Of a stretch of 64,000 nucleotides of DNA, positions 9,500 through 18,681 are shown one piece after another; the stretch's first letter is position 1; each line of letters begins with the position of its first letter. Under the pieces are notes generated by a model. That model saw only the letters and a list, made by a program, of their open reading frames with translations. It was not told where the DNA came from and made no database searches. The stretch spans positions 17,187 to 81,186 of the forward strand of contig JAGWLO010000005.1 of assembly GCA_028872015.1 (NCBI GenBank), written 5' to 3'. Made by a program: the position numbers and the translations under genes. This stretch comes from Burkholderiales bacterium. GTDB taxonomy: Bacteria > Pseudomonadota > Gammaproteobacteria > Burkholderiales > Burkholderiaceae_C.

Positions 9500-9533
9500 C
9501 CGTCACGAAACCTTCATGACAGCTCCCTACAGT
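9500..9533 (+). promoter_or_regulatory. Pho box and -10 element of pstS promoter
   Basis: CCGTCAC-GAAA-CCTTCAT (9500-9517) matches the 18-bp Pho box layout (two CTGTCAT repeats around an AT-rich 4-mer), each repeat at 5 of 7 positions. A TACAGT -10 (9528-9533) follows 10 bp later, the standard spacing when PhoB replaces a -35 element. This predicts induction by phosphate starvation through the PhoB encoded at the end of the operon. Confidence 0.7.
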
Positions 9534-9606
9534 CCGCGCGTGCCCGGCGCCCATCGCGTCGAGGACGCCCTCAACCCCTTCACGTGACCGAACGGAGCCC
9601 CCTCTC

Positions 9607-10635
9607 ATGCAACTCCTGAAACTGCCCCGGCGCTCGCTGCGACTCGTCGCAGCGGCGGCCGCCGCTGCGCTGGCCTCCTCCGCCGCCCTGGCTGCCGACA
9701 TCACCGGCGCCGGCTCGACCTTCATCTTCCCGGTGCTGTCCAAGTGGTCGGCCAGCTACAACGCCAAGACCGGCAACAAGGTGAACTACCAGTCGATCGG
9801 CTCCGGCGGCGGCATCGCCCAGATCAAGGCGGGCACCGTGACCTTCGGCGCCACCGACATGCCGCTCAAGCCCGAAGACCTGGCCAAGGCCGGTCTGGCG
9901 CAGTTCCCGGCCATCATCGGCGGCGTGGTGCCGGTGGTGAACGTGGCGGGCGTGACCCCGGGCGAAATGAAGATGACGGGCCCGGTGCTGGCCGACATCT
10001 TCCTCGGCAAGATCACGAAGTGGGACGACCCGGCGATCGCGGCGCTGAACCCGGGCATGAAGCTGCCCGACGAGAAGATCACCGTGGTGCATCGCTCCGA
10101 CGGCTCGGGCACCACCTTCAATTTCGCCAACTACCTGGGCAAGGTCAGCCCGGAATGGAAGACCAAGGTCGGCGAAGGCACCTCCGTCAACTGGCCCACG
10201 GGCGTGGGCGGCAAGGGCAACGAAGGCGTGGCCGCCTACGTGAACCAGATCAAGGGTTCGTTCGGCTACGTCGAGCTGGCCTATGCGCTGCAGAACAAGA
10301 TGGCCTACACGAAGATGAAGAACCAGGCCGGCGAATACGTCGAGCCCTCGGTCTCGTCCTTCGCCGCTGCCGCCGCCAGCGCCAAGTGGAGCGAGCCCGA
10401 TTTCTACGAGGTCATCACCGACGCGCCGGGCAAGACCTCGTGGCCGATCGCCGCTTCGACCTGGGTGCTGATGCACAAGGCCCCGAAGGATGAGGCGGCC
10501 AGCAAGGAGGCGCTGGCCTTCTTCAAGTACGCGCTCGAGCACGGCCAGGCCGACGCCAAGGCGCTCGACTACGTGTCGCTGCCCGCTACGCTGACGGGCA
10601 AGATCGAGGCGTACTGGGCCGCCAACATCAAGTAA
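9607..10635 (+). CDS. pstS: Phosphate ABC transporter periplasmic binding protein PstS
   Basis: PstS is the high-affinity phosphate-binding protein of the Pst importer. The 342-aa product has a Sec signal peptide (basic [13 protein letters not shown], Ala-rich core, cleavage after SSAALA-A around residue 28). Phosphate-binding motifs are visible: [10 protein letters not shown] near the mature N-terminus, [16 protein letters not shown] and [12 protein letters not shown]. It is the first gene of a phosphate regulon behind a Pho box. A GC hairpin follows the stop before pstC and would favour higher expression of pstS than of the membrane genes. Assignment is secure. Confidence 0.96.
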   Translation: MQLLKLPRRSLRLVAAAAAAALASSAALAADITGAGSTFIFPVLSKWSASYNAKTGNKVNYQSIGSGGGIAQIKAGTVTFGATDMPLKPEDLAKAGLAQFPAIIGGVVPVVNVAGVTPGEMKMTGPVLADIFLGKITKWDDPAIAALNPGMKLPDEKITVVHRSDGSGTTFNFANYLGKVSPEWKTKVGEGTSVNWPTGVGGKGNEGVAAYVNQIKGSFGYVELAYALQNKMAYTKMKNQAGEYVEPSVSSFAAAAASAKWSEPDFYEVITDAPGKTSWPIAASTWVLMHKAPKDEAASKEALAFFKYALEHGQADAKALDYVSLPATLTGKIEAYWAANIK

Positions 10636-10644
10636 GGCGAAAAT

Positions 10645-10665
10645 CGGGGCGCGCCAGCCGCCCCG
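10645..10665 (+). terminator. Intercistronic hairpin between pstS and pstC
   Basis: CGGGGCG and CGCCCCG form a 7-bp stem with a 7-nt loop, without a T-run. It probably acts as a partial terminator or a 3' stabiliser that keeps pstS mRNA above pstCAB mRNA. Confidence 0.4.
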
Positions 10666-10701
10666 GCCCGCGCACGAACAAGATCTGCGATGAGGGAAGC
10701 C

Positions 10702-11697
10702 ATGATGCTGGACACCGGCGCCGAGACGGTGCGGGCGCACGAACTGGCGGCCGCCGCGCGCGACCGCCGCCAGCAGTGGCGAGACGACCTGTTCCGGCGC
10801 ACCGTCATGGCCTGTGCGCTGTTCGTCTTCATCGCGCTGCTGGGCGCCGCGCTGTCGATGCTGTGGGGCGGCAAGGAGGCGTTCCAGACCTTCGGTCCGC
10901 GCTTCATCTGGTCCACCGACTGGGACGCCGTGAACCACCGGTTCGGCGCCCTGGTGCCCATCTACGGCACGCTGGTGACGGCGCTGATCGCGATGATCAT
11001 CGCCGTGCCCGTGAGCTTCGGCATCGCGCTCTTCCTGACCGAGATCGCGCCGGGCTGGCTGCGCGGGCCGGTGTCGGCCGCCATCGAGCTGCTGGCGGGC
11101 ATCCCGTCCATCATCTACGGCATGTGGGGCCTGTTCGTCTTCGTGCCTTTCATGGGCGCGCACATCTACCCCTGGCTGGACACGAACCTGGGGCCGCTGC
11201 CGCTCATCGGGCCGGTATTCAGCGGCCCGCCCATCGGCCTGGGCATGCTCACCGCCGGCATCGTGCTGGCGATCATGGTCATCCCTTTCGTCTCGTCGGT
11301 GATGCGCGAGGTGTTCAACACCGTGCCGGTGGCGCTGAAGGAATCGGCTTATGCGGTGGGCAACACCACCTGGGAGGTGGTCTGGGACATCGTCCTGCCC
11401 TACACCCGCACCGCCGTCGTCGGCGGCATCTTCCTCGGCCTGGGCCGCGCCCTGGGCGAGACCATGGCCGTGACGTTCGTGCTGGGCAACGCGCACCAGC
11501 TCTCGCTGTCGCTGCTGCAGCCGGGCAATTCGATCGCGGCCACGATCGCCAATGAATTCACCGAGGCCGACTCCTCGCTCTACCTGTCGTCGCTGATCGC
11601 GCTGGGCTTCCTGCTCTTCGTCGTCACCTTCGTCGTGCTGGCCATCGCCCGACTGATGCTGGGCCGCCTGGCGCGGCAGGCCGGGGAAGGCGCATGA
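10702..11697 (+). CDS. pstC: Phosphate ABC transporter permease PstC
   Basis: PstC is one of two inner-membrane permeases of the Pst importer. It has about six membrane helices. The cytoplasmic EAA loop, which contacts PstB, reads [20 protein letters not shown] with [12 protein letters not shown] downstream; [19 protein letters not shown] is a Pst-permease hallmark. The track starts at 10690, but a GAGGGAAG Shine-Dalgarno (10692-10699) is best placed for the tandem ATGs at 10702/10705, giving ~331 aa. The gene ends in an ATGA overlap with pstA, indicating translational coupling. Confidence 0.94.
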   Translation: MMLDTGAETVRAHELAAAARDRRQQWRDDLFRRTVMACALFVFIALLGAALSMLWGGKEAFQTFGPRFIWSTDWDAVNHRFGALVPIYGTLVTALIAMIIAVPVSFGIALFLTEIAPGWLRGPVSAAIELLAGIPSIIYGMWGLFVFVPFMGAHIYPWLDTNLGPLPLIGPVFSGPPIGLGMLTAGIVLAIMVIPFVSSVMREVFNTVPVALKESAYAVGNTTWEVVWDIVLPYTRTAVVGGIFLGLGRALGETMAVTFVLGNAHQLSLSLLQPGNSIAATIANEFTEADSSLYLSSLIALGFLLFVVTFVVLAIARLMLGRLARQAGEGA

Positions 11698-12536
11698 ACC
11701 GGTGGCGCCGGCGCCAGGTCGCCGATCTCGTGGCCAAGGGGCTGGCCGTGGCGGCCACCGCCTTCGGGCTGTTCTGGCTGACCTGGATCCTGTGGACCAC
11801 CGTCAGCCAGGGCCTGCCGGCGCTGAAGTGGAGCCTGTTCACGCAGATGACGCCGCCGCCGGGCTCGGACGGCGGCATGCTGAACGCGTTCGCCGGCAGC
11901 ATCCTGATGAGCGCCATCGCGGTGGCCCTGGGCACCCCGATCGGAGTGCTGGCCGGCACCTACCTGGCCGAGTACGCGCGCCACACGCGGCTGGGCGCGA
12001 CCATCCGCTTCGTCAACGACATCCTGCTGTCGGCGCCCTCGATCGTGATCGGCCTGTTCGTGTACGAGTTGGTGGTGCGCCAGATGGGGCATTTCTCGGC
12101 CCTGGCGGGTGCCATCGCGCTGGCCTTCATCGTGCTGCCGGTGGTGGTGCGCACCACCGACGAGATGCTCAAGCTGGTCCCTGCGGCGATGCGCGAGGCC
12201 GCGCTGGCGCTGGGCGTGCCGCAGCGCAAGGTGATCCGCCAGGTGCTGTACCGGGCCTCGATGTCGGGCATCACCACCGGCGTGCTGCTGGCGCTGGCGC
12301 GCATCTCGGGCGAGACCGCGCCGCTGCTGTTCACGGCCCTGAACAACCAGTACTGGAGCAACGACCTGTTCGGGCCGATGGCCAACGTGCCGGTGGTCAT
12401 CTTCCAGTACGCGCTCAGCCCCTACGAGTTCTGGCACTCGCTGGCCTGGGCCGGCGCTTTCGTCGTCACCGCGCTGGTGCTGGTGCTGGGCATCATCTCG
12501 CGCGGCCTCCTGCTGCCCAAGACTAGGCGCTCATGA
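11694..12536 (+). CDS. pstA: Phosphate ABC transporter permease PstA
   Basis: PstA is the second permease subunit, 280 aa, with about six hydrophobic helices. It has the EAA-type loop [20 protein letters not shown] before [19 protein letters not shown], and [15 protein letters not shown] in the middle. It overlaps pstC by 4 nt and pstB by 4 nt, so translation of the three is coupled in fixed proportion. It pairs with PstC to form the phosphate channel. Confidence 0.95.
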   Translation: MNRWRRRQVADLVAKGLAVAATAFGLFWLTWILWTTVSQGLPALKWSLFTQMTPPPGSDGGMLNAFAGSILMSAIAVALGTPIGVLAGTYLAEYARHTRLGATIRFVNDILLSAPSIVIGLFVYELVVRQMGHFSALAGAIALAFIVLPVVVRTTDEMLKLVPAAMREAALALGVPQRKVIRQVLYRASMSGITTGVLLALARISGETAPLLFTALNNQYWSNDLFGPMANVPVVIFQYALSPYEFWHSLAWAGAFVVTALVLVLGIISRGLLLPKTRRS

Positions 12537-13348
12537 ACCACGCCATCGCCTCCCCCCTGAACACCGTCGCCCCGGCCAAGACCGCGCCCGCGGCACCGGC
12601 CAAGATCGTCACCCACGGGCTCAAGTTCTTCTACGGCGCGACGCAGGCGCTGAAGGACATCAACCTCACGGTGCAGGAAAGGCGCGTCACCGCGCTCATC
12701 GGTCCGTCGGGCTGCGGCAAGAGCACGCTGCTGCGCATCTTCAACCGCATCTACGCCGTCTACCCCAGGCAGCGGGCCGAGGGCCGCGTGCTGCTCGACG
12801 GCCAGGACGTGCTCGACCCCGGCTACTCGATCAACCGGCTGCGCACGCAGGTCGGCATGGTGTTCCAGAAGCCGGTGCCGTTTCCGATGTCGATCTACGA
12901 CAACGTGGCCTACGCGATCCGCCACTACGAATCGCTGTCGCGGCCGGAGATGGACAACCGGGTCGAAGAAGCGCTCAAGCGCGCCGCGCTGTGGGATGAA
13001 GTGAAGGACAAGCTGGGCCAGAGCGCGCTGGGCTTGTCGGGCGGGCAGCAGCAGCGGCTGTGCATCGCGCGCGCGGTGGCGCTCAAGCCGCAGGTGCTGC
13101 TGCTGGACGAGCCGACCTCGGCGCTGGACCCGATCTCCACCGCCAAGATCGAGCAGCTGATCGACGAGCTCAAGCCCTACTACACCGTGCTCATCGTCAC
13201 GCACAACATGCAGCAGGCGGCGCGCGTGTCCGACCACACCGGCTTCATGTTCCTGGGCGAGCTGATCGAGTTCGGGGCCACCAGCGACCTGTTCACGCGG
13301 CCGACCAAGAAGCAGACCGAGGACTACATCACCGGCCGCTTCGGCTGA
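12533..13348 (+). CDS. pstB: Phosphate ABC transporter ATPase PstB
   Basis: PstB is the cytoplasmic ATPase of the Pst importer (271 aa). After a ~25-residue Ala/Pro-rich N-terminal extension it shows Walker [14 protein letters not shown]-loop [16 protein letters not shown] signature [15 protein letters not shown], Walker [13 protein letters not shown] and H-loop [13 protein letters not shown]. It ends [10 protein letters not shown], the usual PstB terminus. It overlaps pstA (ATGA) and is followed after 14 nt by phoU. With PhoU it probably also takes part in phosphate signalling. Confidence 0.96.
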   Translation: MNHAIASPLNTVAPAKTAPAAPAKIVTHGLKFFYGATQALKDINLTVQERRVTALIGPSGCGKSTLLRIFNRIYAVYPRQRAEGRVLLDGQDVLDPGYSINRLRTQVGMVFQKPVPFPMSIYDNVAYAIRHYESLSRPEMDNRVEEALKRAALWDEVKDKLGQSALGLSGGQQQRLCIARAVALKPQVLLLDEPTSALDPISTAKIEQLIDELKPYYTVLIVTHNMQQAARVSDHTGFMFLGELIEFGATSDLFTRPTKKQTEDYITGRFG

Positions 13349-13362
13349 AGGAGCGCCTGACC

Positions 13363-14070
13363 ATGAGCGACAAGCATCTTTCCGCGCAATTCGACGCCGA
13401 GCTCAGCGGCATCTCGGGCCGCGTGCTCGAGATGGGCGGCCTGGTCGAATCGCAGGTGGCGCAGGCGGTCTACGCGCTCAGCCACTTCAACGGCGAGATT
13501 GCCAGCCAGGTGCTGACCCAGGAAGAGCGGGTGAACCAGCTCGAGGTGGAGATCGACCGCGACCTGTCCACCGTCATCGCGCGGCGCCAGCCCACCGCGC
13601 GCGACCTGCGCCTGCTGATCGCGGTGTCCAAGACCATCGGCAACCTCGAGCGCGTGGGCGACGAGGCGGCGCGCATCGCGCGCACCGTGCAGCGGCTGAT
13701 GAACAGCGGCGTGTCGAGCCGGATGCGGCTGCCGGTGAGCGATATTGCCTTCGAGGCCGACCTGGCCATCGCGCTGCTGCGGCGCTCGCTCGATGCCTTC
13801 GCGCGGCTCGATGCCCAGCAGGCGCTGCAGGTCATCAAGCAGGACAACGAGATCGACACCGAGTTCGACGGCCTGATGCGCAAGCTGGTCACCTACATGA
13901 TGGAAGATCCGCGCACCATCTCGGCCAGCATCGACCTGGTCTTCGTGGCCAAGGCGATCGAGCGCGTGGGCGACCATGCCAAGAACCTGGCCGAGCAGGT
14001 CATCTACATCGTCAAGGGCGCCGACGTCCGACACACGCCGATGGGCGATGTCGAATCGGTCGTCGCCTGA
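13363..14070 (+). CDS. phoU: Phosphate signalling protein PhoU
   Basis: PhoU represses the Pho regulon when phosphate is plentiful by linking Pst activity to the sensor kinase. The 235-aa protein has two homologous three-helix PhoU repeats. The first carries SKTIGNLERVGDEAARIART and the second VFVAKAIERVGDHAKNLAE, with the metal-binding E(R)xGD(E/H)A motifs. The ATG at 13363 (MSDKHLSAQFDAELSG) follows an AAGGAG ribosome site; the track start at 13060 lies inside pstB and is wrong. phoB follows after 15 nt. Confidence 0.95.
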   Translation: MSDKHLSAQFDAELSGISGRVLEMGGLVESQVAQAVYALSHFNGEIASQVLTQEERVNQLEVEIDRDLSTVIARRQPTARDLRLLIAVSKTIGNLERVGDEAARIARTVQRLMNSGVSSRMRLPVSDIAFEADLAIALLRRSLDAFARLDAQQALQVIKQDNEIDTEFDGLMRKLVTYMMEDPRTISASIDLVFVAKAIERVGDHAKNLAEQVIYIVKGADVRHTPMGDVESVVA

Positions 14071-14085
14071 AGGAGCGCGCCCCGC

Positions 14086-14784
14086 ATGGCCAAGATCCTG
14101 ATCGTCGAGGACGAACCGGCGATCGCCGAGTTGATCGCCCTGAACCTGCGCCACGACGGGCACGAGGTCGAGCTGGCGGCCGACGCCGATGCCGCGGCCG
14201 AGCGCGTGCGCGCCGCGCTGCCCGATCTGGTGGTGCTGGACTGGATGCTGCCGGGCGAATCGGGCCTGAGCCTGGCCCGTCGCTGGCGCGCCGAGCCGCG
14301 CACGCGCGAGCTGCCCATCGTGATGCTGACCGCGCGCGCCGAAGAGCGCGACGTGGTGCAGGGTCTGGACGCCGGCGCCGACGACTACATCGGCAAGCCC
14401 TTCTCGGCCGCCGAGCTGCTGGCCCGCATCCGCTCGGTGCTGCGGCGCAAGGCACCCGAGGCGCTGGACGTGGCGGTGCAGGTGGGCCGGCTGCGGCTCG
14501 ACCCGGGCACCATGCGCGTGTTCGTGGACGAGGCCCAGGTGCACCTGGGCCCGACCGAGTTCCGGCTGCTGCGCTTCCTGATGACCTACCCCGAGCGCGT
14601 GCACACGCGCGCGCAACTGCTGGACCGCGTCTGGGGCGACCATGTGTTCATCGAGGAGCGCACGGTCGACGTGCACGTCAAGCGGCTGCGCGATTCGCTG
14701 CAGGCCTCGGGCTGCGCCGCGATGATCGAGACCGTGCGCGGCGCCGGCTACCGGCTGGCACGCCCGACGGCGGTGAGCGCCTGA
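14086..14784 (+). CDS. phoB: Phosphate regulon response regulator PhoB
   Basis: PhoB is an OmpR-family response regulator of 232 aa that activates Pho-box promoters such as the one before pstS. The receiver domain has the acidic pocket EDE and phospho-acceptor Asp52 (VVLDWMLPGESG), then Lys in IGKPFS. The C-terminal winged helix reads LGPTEFRLLRFLMTYPERVH and ERTVDVHVKRLRDSL, typical of PhoB. The operon ends here. The expected next gene, the histidine kinase phoR, is absent and the molybdate operon follows 79 nt later. Confidence 0.94.
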   Translation: MAKILIVEDEPAIAELIALNLRHDGHEVELAADADAAAERVRAALPDLVVLDWMLPGESGLSLARRWRAEPRTRELPIVMLTARAEERDVVQGLDAGADDYIGKPFSAAELLARIRSVLRRKAPEALDVAVQVGRLRLDPGTMRVFVDEAQVHLGPTEFRLLRFLMTYPERVHTRAQLLDRVWGDHVFIEERTVDVHVKRLRDSLQASGCAAMIETVRGAGYRLARPTAVSA

Positions 14785-14816
14785 GCCCGTCCCCCGGCGT
14801 GCTTCGGGCCCGGTCA

Positions 14817-14856
14817 CCGGTTGTGAACTTGACTACATAACGGGTTGCCGTACAGT
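14817..14856 (+). promoter_or_regulatory. modA promoter with overlapping ModE-type operator
   Basis: A promoter with -35 TTGACT (14829-14834), a 16-bp spacer and -10 TACAGT (14851-14856) ends 8 nt before the modA ATG at 14864. An imperfect 28-bp inverted repeat (14817-14844) covers the -35; its right arm, read on the minus strand, is CCCGTTATGTAG, close to the ModE half-site CGTTATAT. ModE bound to molybdate would block RNA polymerase here. The modE gene ends this operon, so it would be autoregulated. Confidence 0.6.
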
Positions 14857-14863
14857 GCGGGGC

Positions 14864-15637
14864 ATGCGCTGCGGCCTGCTTCGAACCCGATGGCTGGTCG
14901 GCCCGCTGGCCGCCGTGCTGGCGACGGCCGCCCTGGCTGCAACGCCGGCCGCCGACGTGCAGGTGGCCGTGGCCGCCAATTTCGTCAAGCCGCTGCAGGC
15001 CATGGCAGCCGGCTTTCGTGCCGCCACCGGCCACGGGCTCACGATCATTCCGGGTGCCACCGGCAAGCTCTACGCCCAGATCGTGGCCGGCGCGCCGTTC
15101 GAGGTGCTGCTGGCCGCCGACCAGGCCACGCCGGCGCGCCTGGTCGCCGAAGGGCATGCCGTCGCCGGCAGTGCCTACACCTACGCCATCGGCCGTCTGG
15201 CCCTGTGGAGCCGCCAGCCCGGGCGGGTCGACCCCGGCGGCGCGGTGCTGGCCGGCGGGCACTTCGCGCACCTGGCCATGGCCAACCCCCGGCTCGCGCC
15301 CTACGGCGCGGCGGCGATGCAGGTGCTGCAGGCGCGCGGGCTGGCCGGGGCGCTGGCGCCGAAGCTGGTGCTGGGCGAGAACATCGCCCAGACCTTCCAG
15401 TTCGTGGCCAGCGGCAATGCCGAACTGGGGTTCGTCGCGCTGTCGCAGCTGCGCGACCCCGAGCGTCCGGCCGGCGGCTCGGCCTGGGAGGTGCCGCAGT
15501 CGCTGTACAGCCCGATCCGGCAGGACGCCGTGCTGCTCACGGCCGGCGCGGCCGACCCCGGGGCCCGGGCGCTGCTGGCCTGGCTCCGCAGCGCCGACGC
15601 GCGCCGCGTGCTGGTCGCCTACGGCTACGCGCCCTGA
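14864..15637 (+). CDS. modA: Molybdate ABC transporter binding protein ModA
   Basis: ModA is the periplasmic molybdate/tungstate-binding protein of the ModABC importer, ~257 aa. It has a Sec signal peptide (MRCGLLRTRWLVGPLAAVLA, cleavage near AALAA). The mature start VQVAVAANFVKPLQAMAAGF and IIPGATGKLYAQI line the oxyanion site; FEVLLAADQATPARLV and QFVASGNAELGFVALSQL are further ModA hallmarks. The GTG at 14855 used by the track lies inside the -10 box, so the ATG at 14864 is the start, 8 nt after the -10: probably a leaderless message. modB follows after 3 nt. Confidence 0.93.
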   Translation: MRCGLLRTRWLVGPLAAVLATAALAATPAADVQVAVAANFVKPLQAMAAGFRAATGHGLTIIPGATGKLYAQIVAGAPFEVLLAADQATPARLVAEGHAVAGSAYTYAIGRLALWSRQPGRVDPGGAVLAGGHFAHLAMANPRLAPYGAAAMQVLQARGLAGALAPKLVLGENIAQTFQFVASGNAELGFVALSQLRDPERPAGGSAWEVPQSLYSPIRQDAVLLTAGAADPGARALLAWLRSADARRVLVAYGYAP

Positions 15638-15640
15638 CGC

Positions 15641-16327
15641 TTGAGCGCCGCCGAATGGACCGCCGTCGCGTTGACGGCCCGCCTGGCCGCCACGACCACC
15701 ACGCTGCTGCTGTTGCTGGGCACGCCGCTGGCCTGGTGGCTGGCGCGCACCCACTCGCGGGCCAAGCCCCTGCTGGCCGCGGTGGTGGCGCTGCCGCTGG
15801 TGCTGCCGCCCTCGGTGGCGGGCTTCTACCTGCTGCTGCTGATGGGGCCGCAGGGCGCGGTCGGCGCGCTGACGCAGGCGCTCGGCCTGGGCCGGCTGCC
15901 GTTCACCTTCGGCGGGCTGGTCGTGGGCTCGGTGCTGGTCTCGCTGCCGTTCGTGGTGCAGCCCCTGCAGCAGGCCTTCGAGGCCATCCCCGAGCGCCTG
16001 CTGGAAGCTGCGGCCACGCTGCGCGCCGGGCCGCTGGACCGCTACTTCACGGTGGCGCTGCCGCTGGCGCGGCCCGGCCTGGTGACCGCCGCCGTGCTGG
16101 GCTTCGCCCACACCGTGGGCGAGTTCGGCGTGGTGCTGATGATCGGCGGCAACATCCCCGGACGCACGCGGGTGGTCTCGGTGGCCCTGTACGACCATGT
16201 CGAGGCCTTCGAGTTCGCGCAGGCCCAGCGCCTGGCCGCCGGCATGGTGGTGTTCGCGCTGGTGGTGCTGGTGGCGCTGTACGGCGCCAACCGCGCCGCC
16301 GGCCACGCGCTGCGCGAGGCGAGATGA
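15641..16327 (+). CDS. modB: Molybdate ABC transporter permease ModB
   Basis: ModB is the inner-membrane permease of the molybdate importer (228 aa, about five helices). It starts at TTG, 3 nt after the modA stop. The EAA loop reads QAFEAIPERLLEAAATLRAG and VLGFAHTVGEFGVVLMIGGN is the ModB hallmark; LPLVLPPSVAGFYLLLLMG is also typical. Its stop overlaps the modC start (ATGA), so the two are translationally coupled. Confidence 0.94.
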   Translation: MSAAEWTAVALTARLAATTTTLLLLLGTPLAWWLARTHSRAKPLLAAVVALPLVLPPSVAGFYLLLLMGPQGAVGALTQALGLGRLPFTFGGLVVGSVLVSLPFVVQPLQQAFEAIPERLLEAAATLRAGPLDRYFTVALPLARPGLVTAAVLGFAHTVGEFGVVLMIGGNIPGRTRVVSVALYDHVEAFEFAQAQRLAAGMVVFALVVLVALYGANRAAGHALREAR

Positions 16328-17397
16328 TCGATCTGCAGCTGCGCCTGGCGCGGCGCGACTTCACGCTCGAGCTGGCGCTGGCGCTGCCGGCGCAGGGCGT
16401 CAGCGCGCTGTTCGGCGCCTCGGGCTGCGGCAAGACGAGTGCGCTGCGCGCGATCGCGGGGCTGGACCGCGCACAGGGCCGCGTGGCGCTGGGCGACGAG
16501 GTCTGGCAGGACGACGCGCGGGGTCGCTTCGTGCCCACGCACCAGCGCGCCATTGGCTACGTGATCCAGGAGTCGGCCCTGTTTCCGCACCTCGACGTGC
16601 AGCGCAACCTGGCCTACGGCCAGCGGCGCGTGCCGGCGCCGCAGCGGCGGGTGGCCCTGGACCGCGCCGTGGCGCTGCTCGGCCTGGATGCGCTGATGGC
16701 GCGCCGCCCGGGCACGCTGTCGGGCGGCGAGCGCCAGCGGGTGGCGATCGCGCGCGCGCTGGCCACCAGCCCGCGCCTGCTGCTGATGGACGAGCCGCTG
16801 GCCGCGCTCGACACCGCGCGCAAGGCCGAGTTGCTGCCGTACCTGCAGGATCTGCACGCCGAGCTGGCGATCCCCATCGTCTACGTCAGCCACGCCCTGG
16901 CCGAGGTGGCACGGCTGGCCGACCACCTGGTGCTGATGGACGCCGGCCGCGCCACGGCGCAGGGCCCGCTGACCGAGATGCTGGCCCGGCTCGACCTGCC
17001 GCTGGCGCACGACGACGAGGCCGGCGTCGTGCTGCCGGCCCGGGTCGGCGCGCTCGACGCCCCCTGGCGGCTGGCGCGGCTGGACATCAACCCGCAGTGC
17101 CAGCTGTGGGCACGCGACAGCGGCCTGCGCCCGGGCCAGCCGGTGCGCGTGCGCGTGCTGGCGCGCGACGTCAGCCTGGCACTGGCGCCGCTGCAGGGCA
17201 GCAGCATCGGCAACCAGGTGCAGGGCGTGATCGAGGCCATCGCCGACGACAGCCACCCGGCGCAGGCGCTGGTGCGCGTGCGCGTGGGCGACGCGCCGCT
17301 GGTGGCGCGGCTCACGCGGCGCTCGGCGCAGCGCCTGGGCCTGAGGCCGGGCCTGGGCGTGTGGTCCCAGGTCAAGACCGTGGCCCTGATGGAATAG
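16324..17397 (+). CDS. modC: Molybdate ABC transporter ATPase ModC
   Basis: ModC is the ATPase that powers molybdate import (357 aa). The ABC domain has Walker A FGASGCGKTS, Q-loop YVIQESALFPHLDVQRNLAY, signature LSGGERQRVAIARAL, Walker B LLLMDEPLAALD and H-loop VSHALAEVARLAD. The C-terminal ~100 residues carry a TOBE/Mop regulatory domain (SIGNQVQGVIEAI...QALVRVRVGDAPLVARLT). The ATG at 16324 overlaps the modB stop. modE begins 32 nt later. Confidence 0.95.
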   Translation: MIDLQLRLARRDFTLELALALPAQGVSALFGASGCGKTSALRAIAGLDRAQGRVALGDEVWQDDARGRFVPTHQRAIGYVIQESALFPHLDVQRNLAYGQRRVPAPQRRVALDRAVALLGLDALMARRPGTLSGGERQRVAIARALATSPRLLLMDEPLAALDTARKAELLPYLQDLHAELAIPIVYVSHALAEVARLADHLVLMDAGRATAQGPLTEMLARLDLPLAHDDEAGVVLPARVGALDAPWRLARLDINPQCQLWARDSGLRPGQPVRVRVLARDVSLALAPLQGSSIGNQVQGVIEAIADDSHPAQALVRVRVGDAPLVARLTRRSAQRLGLRPGLGVWSQVKTVALME

Positions 17398-17429
17398 CCG
17401 CGAGCGGCCGACACGGACACCGAGCGCCG

Positions 17430-18224
17430 ATGCATGCAGGCCCCGACGGCGCGCTGCTCAGCGCCGAGCTCAAGCTGGCGGGCCGGCTCGATGCGCGCTT
17501 CTTCGCCCTGCTGCAGGCGCTGGCCGATACCGGCTCGATCAACCGCGCCGCGCGCACCGCGGGCTTCAGCTACAAGGGCGCCTGGCTGCTGCTGGCGGCG
17601 GCGTCGAACCTGGCCAACGAGCCGCTGCTGGCCACCACCACCGCCGGCACCCGGCTCACCCCGGCGGCACGGGCGCTGCTGGCAGCGTGGCAGGCGCTGC
17701 AGGCCGAGCACCGGGACTTCCTGCGCGCGCAGGAAGCGCGGCTGCACCAACTGCCGGCCCTGCAGGGCCTGCTGAGGAGGATGTCGATGAGGACGAGCGC
17801 ACGCAACCAGTTCGCCGGCACGGTGCAGGCGATCGAACGCGGCCCGGTGGCGGCCGAAGTCACCCTGGCGCTGAAGTCGGGCGCCGAGATCACCGCCACG
17901 CTGACCAGCGCCGCGGTGCAGCGCCTGAAGCTGAAGCAGGGCCAGGAGGCGCTGGCGCTCGTCAAGGCCTCGGCGGTGGTGCTGGTGAGCGATTTCGCGG
18001 GCTGGCAGCTGTCGGCCCGCAACCAGCTGGCCGGCACCGTCTCGCGCATCGAGCGCGGCGCGGTCTCGTCGCTGGTCGTGCTGACCCTGCCCGGCGGCAC
18101 GCTGATCACGGCCAGCCTCACCAACGACGGGCTGGAGGCGCTGGGCCTGAAGGTGGGATCGGCGGCCAGCGCGGTGTTCAAGGCCTCCGCCGTGCTGATC
18201 GCGGTGCAGGCCTTGGGCGCCTGA
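17430..18224 (+). CDS. modE: Molybdate-responsive regulator ModE
   Basis: ModE binds molybdate and represses mod operons. The 264-aa protein has an N-terminal winged helix-turn-helix (~15-110; LADTGSINRAARTAGFSYKG is the recognition region), then two tandem Mop/TOBE molybdate-binding domains, SARNQFAGTVQAIERGPVAA (~121-187) and SARNQLAGTVSRIERGAVSS (~197-262). The ATG at 17430 was chosen because it gives the usual ModE length. It is last in modABC-modE, unlike E. coli where modE is divergent. The probable target is the operator at 14817-14844. Confidence 0.93.
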   Translation: MHAGPDGALLSAELKLAGRLDARFFALLQALADTGSINRAARTAGFSYKGAWLLLAAASNLANEPLLATTTAGTRLTPAARALLAAWQALQAEHRDFLRAQEARLHQLPALQGLLRRMSMRTSARNQFAGTVQAIERGPVAAEVTLALKSGAEITATLTSAAVQRLKLKQGQEALALVKASAVVLVSDFAGWQLSARNQLAGTVSRIERGAVSSLVVLTLPGGTLITASLTNDGLEALGLKVGSAASAVFKASAVLIAVQALGA

Positions 18225-18264
18225 CCGCCGCGCACGAGGCAGGCTCGGGAGCGACCCGGGCGCC

Positions 18265-18270
18265 TAGAAT
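18265..18270 (+). promoter_or_regulatory. -10 box upstream of the small secreted protein and miaB
   Basis: TAGAAT lies 34 nt before the ATG at 18304, with predicted start of transcription near 18277. It would drive both the small gene and the overlapping miaB. No clear -35. Confidence 0.4.
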
Positions 18271-18303
18271 CCGGCGCTGTCCCACAGCCCCTGGATCCAC
18301 ACC

Positions 18304-18681
18304 ATGCTCCGCTGTGTCCTCCTCGCGGCCGCCCTGGCCTGCGCCCTGCCCGCGGCCGCCCAGGTGCAGCGCAACTTTCCCGCCAGCGCGCTGCGCGGCA
18401 CGCTGGCCATCACGCAGCCGCCCGAGGTGCTGCTGAACGGCGCGCCGGCGCGCCTGGCCCCGGGTGCGCGCATCCGCGGCACCGACAACCTGCTGGTGCT
18501 GTCGGGCGGCCTGATCGGCCAGCGCTTCGTCGTCGACTACACCGTCGACATCGCGGGCCTGGTGATGGATGTCTGGCTGCTGACGCCGCAGGAGGCGGCG
18601 CGCCAGCCCTGGCCCACCACGGCGGCGCAGGCGGCGGCCTGGCGCTTCGACCCGATGGCCCAGACCTGGAGCCGGCCATGA
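18304..18681 (+). CDS. Small predicted secreted protein of unknown function
   Basis: I do not recognise a named family. The 125-aa product has a clear Sec signal peptide ([20 protein letters not shown], cleavage after AAA-Q near 20). A compact mature domain follows with [36 protein letters not shown] and [20 protein letters not shown], ending in a Trp-containing tail. It contains no cysteine in the mature part. It overlaps miaB by 4 nt, so it is co-expressed with that tRNA-modification gene; a functional link is not implied. It resembles small conserved periplasmic proteins seen in other Burkholderiales. Confidence 0.7.
   Translation: MLRCVLLAAALACALPAAAQVQRNFPASALRGTLAITQPPEVLLNGAPARLAPGARIRGTDNLLVLSGGLIGQRFVVDYTVDIAGLVMDVWLLTPQEAARQPWPTTAAQAAAWRFDPMAQTWSRP

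Noticed and set aside
14855-14863. GTG start for modA given by the track
   Set aside because: It lies inside the -10 box TACAGT, so the mRNA would not contain it. The ATG at 14864 is used.
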